A DNA stretch of 38,744 bases from Calothrix anomala FACHB-343 (GTDB lineage Bacteria; Cyanobacteriota; Cyanobacteriia; Cyanobacteriales; Nostocaceae). Every line of letters starts with the position of its first letter. Position 1 is the stretch's first letter. The notes under the pieces are model-generated. The model worked only from the letters and a program-made list of their open reading frames with translations. It did no database searches and had not been told where the DNA came from. The position numbers and the translations under genes were made by a program. This document shows positions 8,555 through 15,702 of the stretch, in pieces. The stretch spans positions 1 to 38,744 of the forward strand of contig NZ_JACJQG010000084.1 of NCBI RefSeq assembly GCF_014696435.1. Direction: 5' to 3'.

Positions 8555-11500
8555 CTACTTATGTTGATGACTAATAGCCAAAGCCTGATTAACTTCGTTT
8601 AATAAATCTTCCATTGAGATTGAGCGGGGTAAAATTTGCGCCGAAATTTCATTGACTATGCTTTCTAGAGTTTCTAAGCCAGTTTTTTTCTGTTTTTCTA
8701 TTAATGAACGGGTGGTTCTAGTTGGCGCGATCGCTCCATTATCATGTAATCTTTGGTCAAGGATTAAAATTGGTGGCAAATTAAACGGTAAATCTGTTAA
8801 TGCTTTTAATGCTTTGAGCAATTCTGGTGCAATTGGCGATTCTCCTAAACAAATCAGCAATACATCAACGCTTTGATGGCGAATTTGTTGTAAGATTTCT
8901 GTCCAACCATTACTAATTGCAGCTTTTAACCCAGCAGTTTGTAAATACTGAATTAACGCTTGAAACCACTCAGATCCCCGTTCTGTATTTTCGCCACTAA
9001 TTGCTGAGGGTTTAGCACAGCGTTGTCTCCGCATCTGCTTGCGTCTTACCTGGGGTAAATCTTTGAGGGTAGTAGCATCTACCACTAAAATATTTGGCGG
9101 ACAGCAAATACCAGAAGCAATTTGCAGCACTGATAATAAAGCTTCGGTTTTACTATTACTGCTACTATTGTCTTTCCCTAATGGTTGTAAGCAAGGAAAC
9201 ACAGATAACCCCGGTATTTGCGAAGCGGCTAAAGTAGTCCCGACATCGCAAGTCACCAGTGGTAGGGCTGCTAATCGCGGGTGCTGTGTCAATTGTTGCA
9301 GATACATTTGGGCTGTAGGGTTCTCTACATCCAACAAAACTACATCAAATTGCCAAACTCGCGCCAACAGTTCCGCCTGATCGAGATCGTCTACTTCGAT
9401 TACTCGATGTTCTCTTAATAAAGCTTGATGATTAACTGTTTCCAATTCGGAATTAACTAATCTTAAAATTCTTAGTGGCGTTCTGCTGCTGCTAATTTCG
9501 TTACTCTCTAAACCGGATGCAGAAATTTTGGGTGTGGCACATATACTCTCTAATAATGGCGCTAATGCCTGAGACTGTACTGGTAAACTTAAAAAACCAT
9601 CGGCTCGATTGGCAAATGCTTGCTCCTTTTCTGCCCCCGTTGCGGTGACAATTAAGGGGATATGGCGAGTTACTGCATCAGATTTGAGCAAAGTTAGCAC
9701 ATCCCAGCCAGACAATAACGGTAGCAAGGGATTTAAAAATACAGCTTTTGGCTGCAAGCGACGAGCTTTTTCTACTGCTTCTGTCCCCGATCGCGCTATA
9801 ACTACGCGATAACCTAAAGCTTTGAGTTGGTCTGTTAAGTCTTCAATATAGCGGGCGACAGCTTCAACTATCAACACCAACCTTTGAGAAGAGACAGAAT
9901 GTTGCTGTACGCTGGCGTTGAGACGCTGGGCTGTAGATGAGGAAAGTTCTCGGTTACTGATGTTATTTGTTGCTTCTTCCTCTGCCATATCTTCATCAAA
10001 CTCGCTAAAGCCCGTTTTTGGAGGACTAGGCGGTAAAAGTAATGTAAATTGACTACCTTTACCTTCGCGAGATAAGAAGCTGACATCGCCACCGTGGAGT
10101 CTGGCTAGCGCCCTAGTTAAGACTAGTCCTAAACCGGTGCCTTCAAATTGGCGAGTGAGGGGATTTTCTAGTTGTTGAAATTTCTGGAAAATTAAATGCT
10201 GCTGATGTTCGGGAATGCCAATTCCTGTATCCCAAACTGTAAATGCAATCCACCCTTCCCAACGACTTACCCGCAAGCCAATTTTACCAGAGACTTCGGT
10301 AAACTTAAAGGCATTAGAAAGCAGGTGTACCAGCATTTGCCGCAGACGTAGTTCATCAGCTACCATCTGTTCTAAGCCTGATTCAATAGCAATGGTAAAT
10401 CGGCGATCGCTAGGATTATCTACAGCAGATGGACTAGGGGATTTAGTTTTGGCGACTTGGGTGTGTAAAGCTGTGGCTTCCGAGAAAGCGCGATCGCATA
10501 CTGCACGAATATTCACAGGCGCTAGGGTTAATTCCATTTGTCCTGTTTCCATCCTGGTTAAATCCAAGATGTCATTCACCACACTCATCAAGTGGCGTCC
10601 GCTTTGATGAATTAACCCGGCGTACCGGGCTTGGCGTTCGTTTAATTCTCCTAATTGGCGATCTACTAACAACCGCGATAACCCTAACACCGCCGTTAAT
10701 GGCGTCTTCAGTTCATGGCTAATACAAGCTAAAAATTCATCTTTTAAGCGATTGAGTTGAATTAAATCCGCATTTTTCGCGGCTAATTCTTTATAAAGTT
10801 GTTGTTGTTCTGTGACATCAGTGGCTAACATTAGCCACAAATCTTTATTTTTCTTAGCTGAGTTGGGGTTAGTCAGCATTTGGGACTCAGCATTCAAATT
10901 ATTTAAATCAGGAATATCTAAGGGAATTTTGGCAAATTGCCAAACTCGCTCTTGTCCATTTTGCACTTCGACAATACAAGTACAAGTACCTATATTACTA
11001 TCCCAAAAACACTGACTAGATGGACTATTGGTGGTTGGCGGTTCTGGGAGATTGTTACTCCCCAAACCACCGTTTACCCCTGTGGATGGGTGATTGTGGC
11101 TATTGTCGCCAACATAAAATTTCAGCGTTCCCGACGAGTCAGGGGCATTATATCCATTACCTGCAATTTGCGGCTGAACTTGTAAGGCTTGATAGGTGGC
11201 GTATTCTGCCTGTTTAGCCTGAATTGAGGCATATACCTGCTCTACCTGTAGCCTGACGGTTTCTGCATCTTTTAATTCGCCCAATTGCTCCCACCAAGCG
11301 GGATTTTGGGCGACTACCTCACCATTAGTCGTTTCTAACATTAAAGGCCAGGGCAACCGTTCGAGCAATTGCACCAATGGCTTATATAACGATCCGGAAC
11401 GCGGATTGGCTATCTGTGCTTGTGATTGATTGGCGATCGCCACATCTACCACACTATTACTCTGTTCGGTATATTCTTCAAAACTAGTCAGTTGTTCTTG

Positions 11501-11920
11501 AATTAATAATCGCAACAACCGCGAGCTATCGAGCAAACCCAAAAATTTCCCTTCCGGGTCAATCAAGGCCCAATTTAAATTATGATGATTAATTTGACTG
11601 GGTTGATAGCGCAAAAATAAGCTAAATTGCTCTACACGTTCAGCTGCTGGTATAGTTGGGATTGGTTCAACTAAAGATGCATCAAAAATTAATAATGGCT
11701 GCTGTAAGTTAAGGCGATCGCCACCAACTGCTGCCAAAAATTTCTCGATTAACCGGGCAGAATGCAGCAACCCAATGGGAGATTGTTGCTGATTTACCAC
11801 CACGACGCGATCGCACTGCTCTTGTTCAAAAATCTCTAGCACCATTGCCAGAGTGCTTGTTTCTACGCAGATAGGTACGCTTGTTATAAAGTCATAAAGC
11901 GGGTACTGTAGCATTGACAT
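8555..11920 (-). CDS. CBS-domain hybrid sensor histidine kinase with several receiver-like domains
   Basis: A 1121-residue two-component protein without obvious membrane helices, so probably cytosolic. Domains in order: a CBS pair (about 1-145; e.g. DRVVVVNQQQSPIGLLHS); a PAS-like region (about 180-385, with a low-complexity Asn/Ser insert); HisKA with the phosphorylated His in F-L-A-C-I-S-H-E-L-K-T-P-L; HATPase with N-A-F-K-F-T-E (N box), DTGIGIP and GTGLGL; then receiver-like domains. In the first receiver (about 690-810) the expected phosphoacceptor Asp is Asn (AVFLNPLLPLLSG). The second (about 830-950) keeps VVLLDVENP. A third, degraded one fills about 965-1110. It is divergent from kaiA, so a clock output or input role is possible but unproven. 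Confidence 0.88.
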   Translation of the reverse strand: MSMLQYPLYDFITSVPICVETSTLAMVLEIFEQEQCDRVVVVNQQQSPIGLLHSARLIEKFLAAVGGDRLNLQQPLLIFDASLVEPIPTIPAAERVEQFSLFLRYQPSQINHHNLNWALIDPEGKFLGLLDSSRLLRLLIQEQLTSFEEYTEQSNSVVDVAIANQSQAQIANPRSGSLYKPLVQLLERLPWPLMLETTNGEVVAQNPAWWEQLGELKDAETVRLQVEQVYASIQAKQAEYATYQALQVQPQIAGNGYNAPDSSGTLKFYVGDNSHNHPSTGVNGGLGSNNLPEPPTTNSPSSQCFWDSNIGTCTCIVEVQNGQERVWQFAKIPLDIPDLNNLNAESQMLTNPNSAKKNKDLWLMLATDVTEQQQLYKELAAKNADLIQLNRLKDEFLACISHELKTPLTAVLGLSRLLVDRQLGELNERQARYAGLIHQSGRHLMSVVNDILDLTRMETGQMELTLAPVNIRAVCDRAFSEATALHTQVAKTKSPSPSAVDNPSDRRFTIAIESGLEQMVADELRLRQMLVHLLSNAFKFTEVSGKIGLRVSRWEGWIAFTVWDTGIGIPEHQQHLIFQKFQQLENPLTRQFEGTGLGLVLTRALARLHGGDVSFLSREGKGSQFTLLLPPSPPKTGFSEFDEDMAEEEATNNISNRELSSSTAQRLNASVQQHSVSSQRLVLIVEAVARYIEDLTDQLKALGYRVVIARSGTEAVEKARRLQPKAVFLNPLLPLLSGWDVLTLLKSDAVTRHIPLIVTATGAEKEQAFANRADGFLSLPVQSQALAPLLESICATPKISASGLESNEISSSRTPLRILRLVNSELETVNHQALLREHRVIEVDDLDQAELLARVWQFDVVLLDVENPTAQMYLQQLTQHPRLAALPLVTCDVGTTLAASQIPGLSVFPCLQPLGKDNSSSNSKTEALLSVLQIASGICCPPNILVVDATTLKDLPQVRRKQMRRQRCAKPSAISGENTERGSEWFQALIQYLQTAGLKAAISNGWTEILQQIRHQSVDVLLICLGESPIAPELLKALKALTDLPFNLPPILILDQRLHDNGAIAPTRTTRSLIEKQKKTGLETLESIVNEISAQILPRSISMEDLLNEVNQALAISHQHK

Positions 11921-11923
11921 AAA

Positions 11924-12001
11924 GCTTCGGGGGTGATTCTTCCGGTGAAAGCCTCTGGAGAGAGCATCACCGTTGACTTTGATGGCGCTCGTGCCTGAAG
12001 C
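11924..12001 (+). ncRNA. Candidate structured RNA (plus strand), unassigned
   Basis: GCTTCGGG (11924-11931) can pair with CCTGAAGC (11994-12001) with one G-U pair. Inside, GGTGAT (11932-11937) pairs perfectly with ATCACC (11966-11971), and GGCG/TGCC form a small third stem at 11983-11995. The wobble is allowed only in the plus-strand transcript; the minus strand would have an A-C mismatch. It does not match any riboswitch consensus I can recall. It also lies in the leader of the divergent kinase gene, so chance or DNA-level function is possible. Confidence 0.25.
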
Positions 12002-12580
12002 AATATCCTGTAAGAAGACTCTATATAAACAATTCTTGTGACAATTTCAATGCTATTCAAACCACGGGCTTGGCCCTCACTGACGTTTGGTTTCGTCTAC
12101 AGATCTTCACAAAGGCTGTAATTACCTTTGCAGCATTGAACTTCTACCTGACATGCCGAACAATCTTTGAACTGGTGTTAAAAATCCTCCTCAACAGTAA
12201 TAGCTAAAAACAATTATGGCTCTAAAAATTCGCTTTAGAACCTTGAGGAATTATAATGATTTAGAATGCGAATATCTTTTAAGTTCGTTTAAGTATCTTA
12301 TCAAGGAGCGAAATAATAAAATCCATATTTAGATAGATATACATTCTGTAAGTCTTATGAAAGTCATTAACTAAGTACAGCGCCCTCCATTACCAACGCC
12401 TCAACAACTGCCTCAGTCTTCTGTCTCAATAGCTGTTTTAGTTTTGATGTGTTTATCGTTTGGGCTAGCACAATTCTCCTCTGGGAGCAGATGAATTTAG
12501 TTGACTACACAGCCACCTGAGTCTAGAACCATGTCTAGCGCCAAATTAGCTCGCTAAACTTGGTCACAGCGATCGAGGAG
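12002..12580. other. Divergent intergenic region upstream of kaiA, no gene recognised
   Basis: Together with 11921-12001 this makes 660 bp between the kinase and kaiA. A full-length KaiA would need about 300-400 bp of coding sequence here, but the kaiA frame has a stop at 12536-12538 and no pseudo-receiver sequence was recognisable in any frame. Promoters for both genes must lie here; a TATAAT hexamer lies near 12250. Confidence 0.4.
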
Positions 12581-13183
12581 ATGTATAAACCACAAATGTT
12601 ATTCCCCATTTTATTTTTTATCGCAAATGTTAAAAAAAATTTATACAACCGATATGCCTTAGCCATTCCCCAACTCTTGACTAGGTGGAGCAAAAACTTG
12701 CTTTATGCAATGAGCGATCGCCAGTTTTTACCTCTACCATTGACAATAGTTGATGCTCAACATATCAATCATTATCTTATGAAGCGGGTGATTGTTAAAT
12801 TACCAGAAATTCCCTCTCAAACAGATTGCTATGTATTTGCATCCTATCAGGAAAAACCCCAGGATATTTTTCAACAGATGGATGGAGACGACAGAGAAAA
12901 TTTGTTGCAGCAAATTAAATCTGATTATCGGGAAATACTCATATACTACTTTACTACAGAAAAAACTTTAAAATCGAGAATTGATAAATTTATCAATGCA
13001 GTATTTTGTGCTAATATTCCTGTGCCGCAAATCATTGAAATTCACATGGAGCTAATTGAAGAGTTTGCCAAACAATTGAAATTAGAAGGAAGAAGCGACG
13101 AAACACTACTCGATTATCGACTGACATTAATAGATATTCTTGCTCATCTGTGTGAAACTTATAGATGTTCGATATATAAATAA
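12581..13183 (+). CDS. kaiA: Circadian clock protein KaiA, short form lacking the pseudo-receiver domain
   Basis: KaiA binds the C-terminal tail of KaiC and stimulates its autophosphorylation. The C-terminal four-helix domain is complete (last about 105 residues): SDYREILIYYF, KIDKFINAVF-like helix, PQIIEIHMELIEEFAKQLKLEGRSDETLLDYRLTLIDILAHLCE. This is the KaiC-binding and dimerisation domain. Upstream there are only about 95 residues, partly resembling the usual linker; the N-terminal pseudo-receiver (about 135 residues in Synechococcus) is missing. Shortened KaiA is known in Nostoc and Anabaena. The start is uncertain: the ATG at 12581 gives 200 residues, a TTG at 12560 gives 207, and ATGs at 12596 and 12710 are alternatives; the GAGGAG site at 12575 touches the first ATG and is badly spaced. 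Confidence 0.9.
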   Translation: MYKPQMLFPILFFIANVKKNLYNRYALAIPQLLTRWSKNLLYAMSDRQFLPLPLTIVDAQHINHYLMKRVIVKLPEIPSQTDCYVFASYQEKPQDIFQQMDGDDRENLLQQIKSDYREILIYYFTTEKTLKSRIDKFINAVFCANIPVPQIIEIHMELIEEFAKQLKLEGRSDETLLDYRLTLIDILAHLCETYRCSIYK

Positions 13184-13286
13184 AGTAAATGTATCGAAAT
13201 TCCATTGGGCAAAGCATTTGCCATAATTATCTGCCAATGCAGCAGAAATTCTTATATTTATATCCTCAAGTCTAGCCTGTACATTT

Positions 13287-13601
13287 ATGACGCAAGCCAG
13301 AAAGACCTATGTCCTCAAGCTTTATGTAGCTGGGAACACGCCTAACTCAGTACGGGCCTTAAAAACGCTAAAAGACATATTAGACCAAGAGTTTCAAGGC
13401 GTTTATGCTTTGAAAGTTATCGATGTGCTCAAAAATCCCCAACTAGCAGAAGAAGATAAAATATTAGCCACACCAACCTTATCAAAAATTTTGCCGCCGC
13501 CAGTTCGCAAAATTATCGGCGACCTTTCAGATAGAGAAAGAGTGTTAATTGGCTTAGATTTGCTCTATGAAGAAATGAATGAGGAAAACTGGGAAGATTG
13601 A
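13287..13601 (+). CDS. kaiB: Circadian clock protein KaiB
   Basis: This 104-residue protein fits the KaiB length (about 102-108). Conserved features are [22 protein letters not shown] at the N-terminus, [24 protein letters not shown] in the centre with the cis-proline segment, and [27 protein letters not shown]. KaiB switches to a thioredoxin-like fold, binds the KaiC CI ring and sequesters KaiA, giving the dephosphorylation phase. The acidic tail ([10 protein letters not shown]) is typical. It lies 103 bp after kaiA. The stop codon is fused to the end of an IS605-type relic, so kaiB and kaiC are 435 bp apart rather than closely linked. Confidence 0.97.
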   Translation: MTQARKTYVLKLYVAGNTPNSVRALKTLKDILDQEFQGVYALKVIDVLKNPQLAEEDKILATPTLSKILPPPVRKIIGDLSDRERVLIGLDLLYEEMNEENWED

Positions 13602-13760
13602 CATACTCCCCAGCCTAAAGGCGTGGGGATTCTGGGTTCAAACAACAGTTGCAGGCATAGCCCGTCTTACACTATCTCGCCCAACAGACAATGCCCTGCC
13701 TGTTTCCACAATTCTATCAAAAAGCCGTCCTTTAAGGACGGGGCTTTAGACCCAGGTTTT
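13600..13760 (-). mobile_element. IS200/IS605-derived non-autonomous relic between kaiB and kaiC
   Basis: The segment has two terminal hairpins: CCCCaGCC (13608-13615) / GGCgtGGGG (13620-13628), and CCGTCC (13725-13730) / GGACGG (13736-13741) followed by GGGCTTTAGACCC. Read on the minus strand, the 3' part gives TTTGAACCCAGAATCCCCAC then GCCTTTAGGCTGGGGAGTAT, which resembles the 3' end of tnpB genes and the associated omega-RNA/right end. The tnpB body is missing, as in palindrome-associated IS605 derivatives (PATEs). No direct repeats are expected, since this family inserts without target duplication. Confidence 0.7.
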
Positions 13761-14036
13761 TGGTAAAAGCGAGGATGAAGTATCAAGGATAACGGATAAA
13801 ATGACCGCACCGCTACAGCCACAAGTCAAATATGGGGCTAAGTGAGTCCGAAAGCTGCAAAAAGATGGTGTTTTCATCTCCTGACTCCATTCAGCACAGC
13901 CCTAGCCTAGACTTGAGCAATCATCCTTTAAACTTCACGCTTCTTTAGTAAAATATTTAAGCGTAAAATTGCATGAGCTACTCCAAGCATTAGTCTTAAA
14001 AAAAACTGGGGTTTCATACCTCTCGCTTAACAAACA
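13761..14036. other. kaiC leader/intergenic region
   Basis: No gene is seen. The sequence is AT-rich close to kaiC, with TAAAATATTTAAGCG near 13949. Since the relic separates kaiB from kaiC, a promoter of kaiC may lie here. No clear ribosome binding site precedes the kaiC ATG. Confidence 0.35.
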
Positions 14037-15599
14037 ATGATTGAAAAAGACCAGCCAGAACAAAGCAAAACACCGTTAATTGCGGGTGTAGAAAAAATCC
14101 GCACAATGATTGAGGGCTTTGACGATATTAGTCATGGTGGTCTACCTATTGGCAGAACTACCTTAGTTAGCGGTACCTCAGGAACAGGCAAAACTTTATT
14201 ATCTCTACAGTTTCTTTATAACGGTATCACCTACTTTGATGAACCAGGAGTATTTGTTACCTTTGAAGAATCGCCCAGCGACATTATTAAAAATGCCCAT
14301 ATTTTTGGGTGGAATTTACAGCAATTAATTGATGAAGGGAAACTGTTTATCCTCGATGCTTCACCAGACCCCGAAGGTCAAGATATCGTAGGTAACTTTG
14401 ACCTTTCGGCCTTGATTGAGCGGTTACAATATGCCATTCGCAAATACAAGGCTAGAAGAGTCTCCATTGACTCAATTACAGCAGTATTTCAGCAGTATGA
14501 AGCGATGGGAGTCGTCCGGCGCGAGATATTTCGCCTGGTAGCTCGCCTCAAACACCTGAGTGTCACCACTGTCATTACCACCGAACGTAGCGAAGAATAC
14601 GGGCCTGTAGCTTCCTTTGGGGTAGAAGAGTTTGTTTCTGATAATGTAGTCATAGTCCGCAACGTCTTAGAAGGAGAACGCCGTCGCCGCACCATTGAAA
14701 TTCTCAAGTTGCGGGGAACAACCCATATGAAAGGCGAATATCCTTTTACAATTACCAACGAAGGCGTGAATATATTCCCACTGGGAGCAATGCGCTTGAC
14801 TCAAAGATCTTCAAATGTCAGGGTATCTTCTGGGGTGAAAACTCTAGATGATATGTGTGGTGGTGGTTTCTTTAAAGATTCAATTATTTTAGCCACAGGA
14901 GCCACAGGTACTGGTAAAACTTTATTAGTTAGCAAATTTATCCAAGACGGTTGTTTGAATGGGGAGCAAGCCATATTATTTGCCTATGAAGAATCTCGCG
15001 CCCAACTTTCGCGCAATGCTTCTTCTTGGGGAATTAATTTTGAGGACTTAGAAAGACAAGGTTTACTCAAAATTATCTGTACCTATCCCGAATCTACCGG
15101 ATTAGAAGATCACCTGCAAATTATTAAGTCAGAAATTGCCATGTTTAAGCCAGCGCGGATTGCGATTGACTCTCTTTCCGCACTTGCTAGAGGCGTAAGC
15201 AATAATGCATTTCGTCAGTTTGTCATTGGTGTGACAGGTTACGCCAAACAAGAAGAAATCACCGGGTTTTTTACCAACACAACTGACCAATTTATGGGGT
15301 CGCATTCGATTACTGATTCCCATATTTCTACGATTACTGACACAATATTGATGCTACAGTATGTAGAAATTCGTGGGGAAATGTCGCGGGCGATTAATGT
15401 TTTTAAAATGCGCGGTTCTTGGCATGATAAAGGTATCCGCGAGTATAACATTACCGCCGACGGCCCAGAAATTAAAGATTCTTTCCGGAATTATGAAAGA
15501 ATTGTAAGTGGTGCTCCTACCCGCGTTAGTATCGATGAAAAGGCGGAACTTTCACGTATAGTTAAAAGTTTTGAAGATAAAAAGAGTGGCGATTCCTAA
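14037..15599 (+). CDS. kaiC: Circadian clock ATPase/autokinase KaiC
   Basis: This 520-residue protein matches the usual KaiC size (about 519). It has two RecA-like domains. CI has Walker A G-T-S-G-T-G-K-T (about residue 46) and the catalytic FEE pair; CII has Walker A G-A-T-G-T-G-K-T (about 285) and YEE. The phosphorylation sites lie in ITDSHISTITD (adjacent Ser and Thr, equivalent to S431/T432). The tail GEMSRAINVFKMRGSWHDKGIREY leads to the A-loop and C-terminal peptide that KaiA binds. It forms a hexamer whose phosphorylation cycle is the clock. All key residues are present, so the protein looks functional. Confidence 0.98.
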   Translation: MIEKDQPEQSKTPLIAGVEKIRTMIEGFDDISHGGLPIGRTTLVSGTSGTGKTLLSLQFLYNGITYFDEPGVFVTFEESPSDIIKNAHIFGWNLQQLIDEGKLFILDASPDPEGQDIVGNFDLSALIERLQYAIRKYKARRVSIDSITAVFQQYEAMGVVRREIFRLVARLKHLSVTTVITTERSEEYGPVASFGVEEFVSDNVVIVRNVLEGERRRRTIEILKLRGTTHMKGEYPFTITNEGVNIFPLGAMRLTQRSSNVRVSSGVKTLDDMCGGGFFKDSIILATGATGTGKTLLVSKFIQDGCLNGEQAILFAYEESRAQLSRNASSWGINFEDLERQGLLKIICTYPESTGLEDHLQIIKSEIAMFKPARIAIDSLSALARGVSNNAFRQFVIGVTGYAKQEEITGFFTNTTDQFMGSHSITDSHISTITDTILMLQYVEIRGEMSRAINVFKMRGSWHDKGIREYNITADGPEIKDSFRNYERIVSGAPTRVSIDEKAELSRIVKSFEDKKSGDS

Positions 15600-15607
15600 A
15601 TTTGGTA

Positions 15608-15650
15608 TCGTACTATATTCTCTTTGGAATTTATTGTCGTGCTATATTCT
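15608..15650 (+). promoter_or_regulatory. Direct repeat TCGT(A/G)CTATATTCT upstream of hgdD
   Basis: TCGTACTATATTCT (15608-15621) recurs as TCGTGCTATATTCT (15637-15650), 29 bp apart, 13 of 14 bases identical. Each contains a TATATT -10-like hexamer. It lies 53-95 bp upstream of the hgdD start in the 103-bp kaiC-hgdD gap. It could be a duplicated promoter or a binding site for a regulator. Confidence 0.4.
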
Positions 15651-15702
15651 GTGGGGAAGAAAAGTTTTCTGCCGCCAGATTGATTTTGTGTGAGGGGATG
15701 CG

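Noticed and set aside
11924-12001. Glycine, TPP, SAM or glutamine riboswitch
   Set aside because: None of the conserved core sequences of these classes could be found on either strand.
12376-12498. Possible Pro-rich/hydrophobic peptide frame upstream of kaiA (..LPTPQQLPQ..), considered as a lost KaiA N-terminus
   Set aside because: No similarity to the KaiA pseudo-receiver, no start codon, and not in the kaiA frame.
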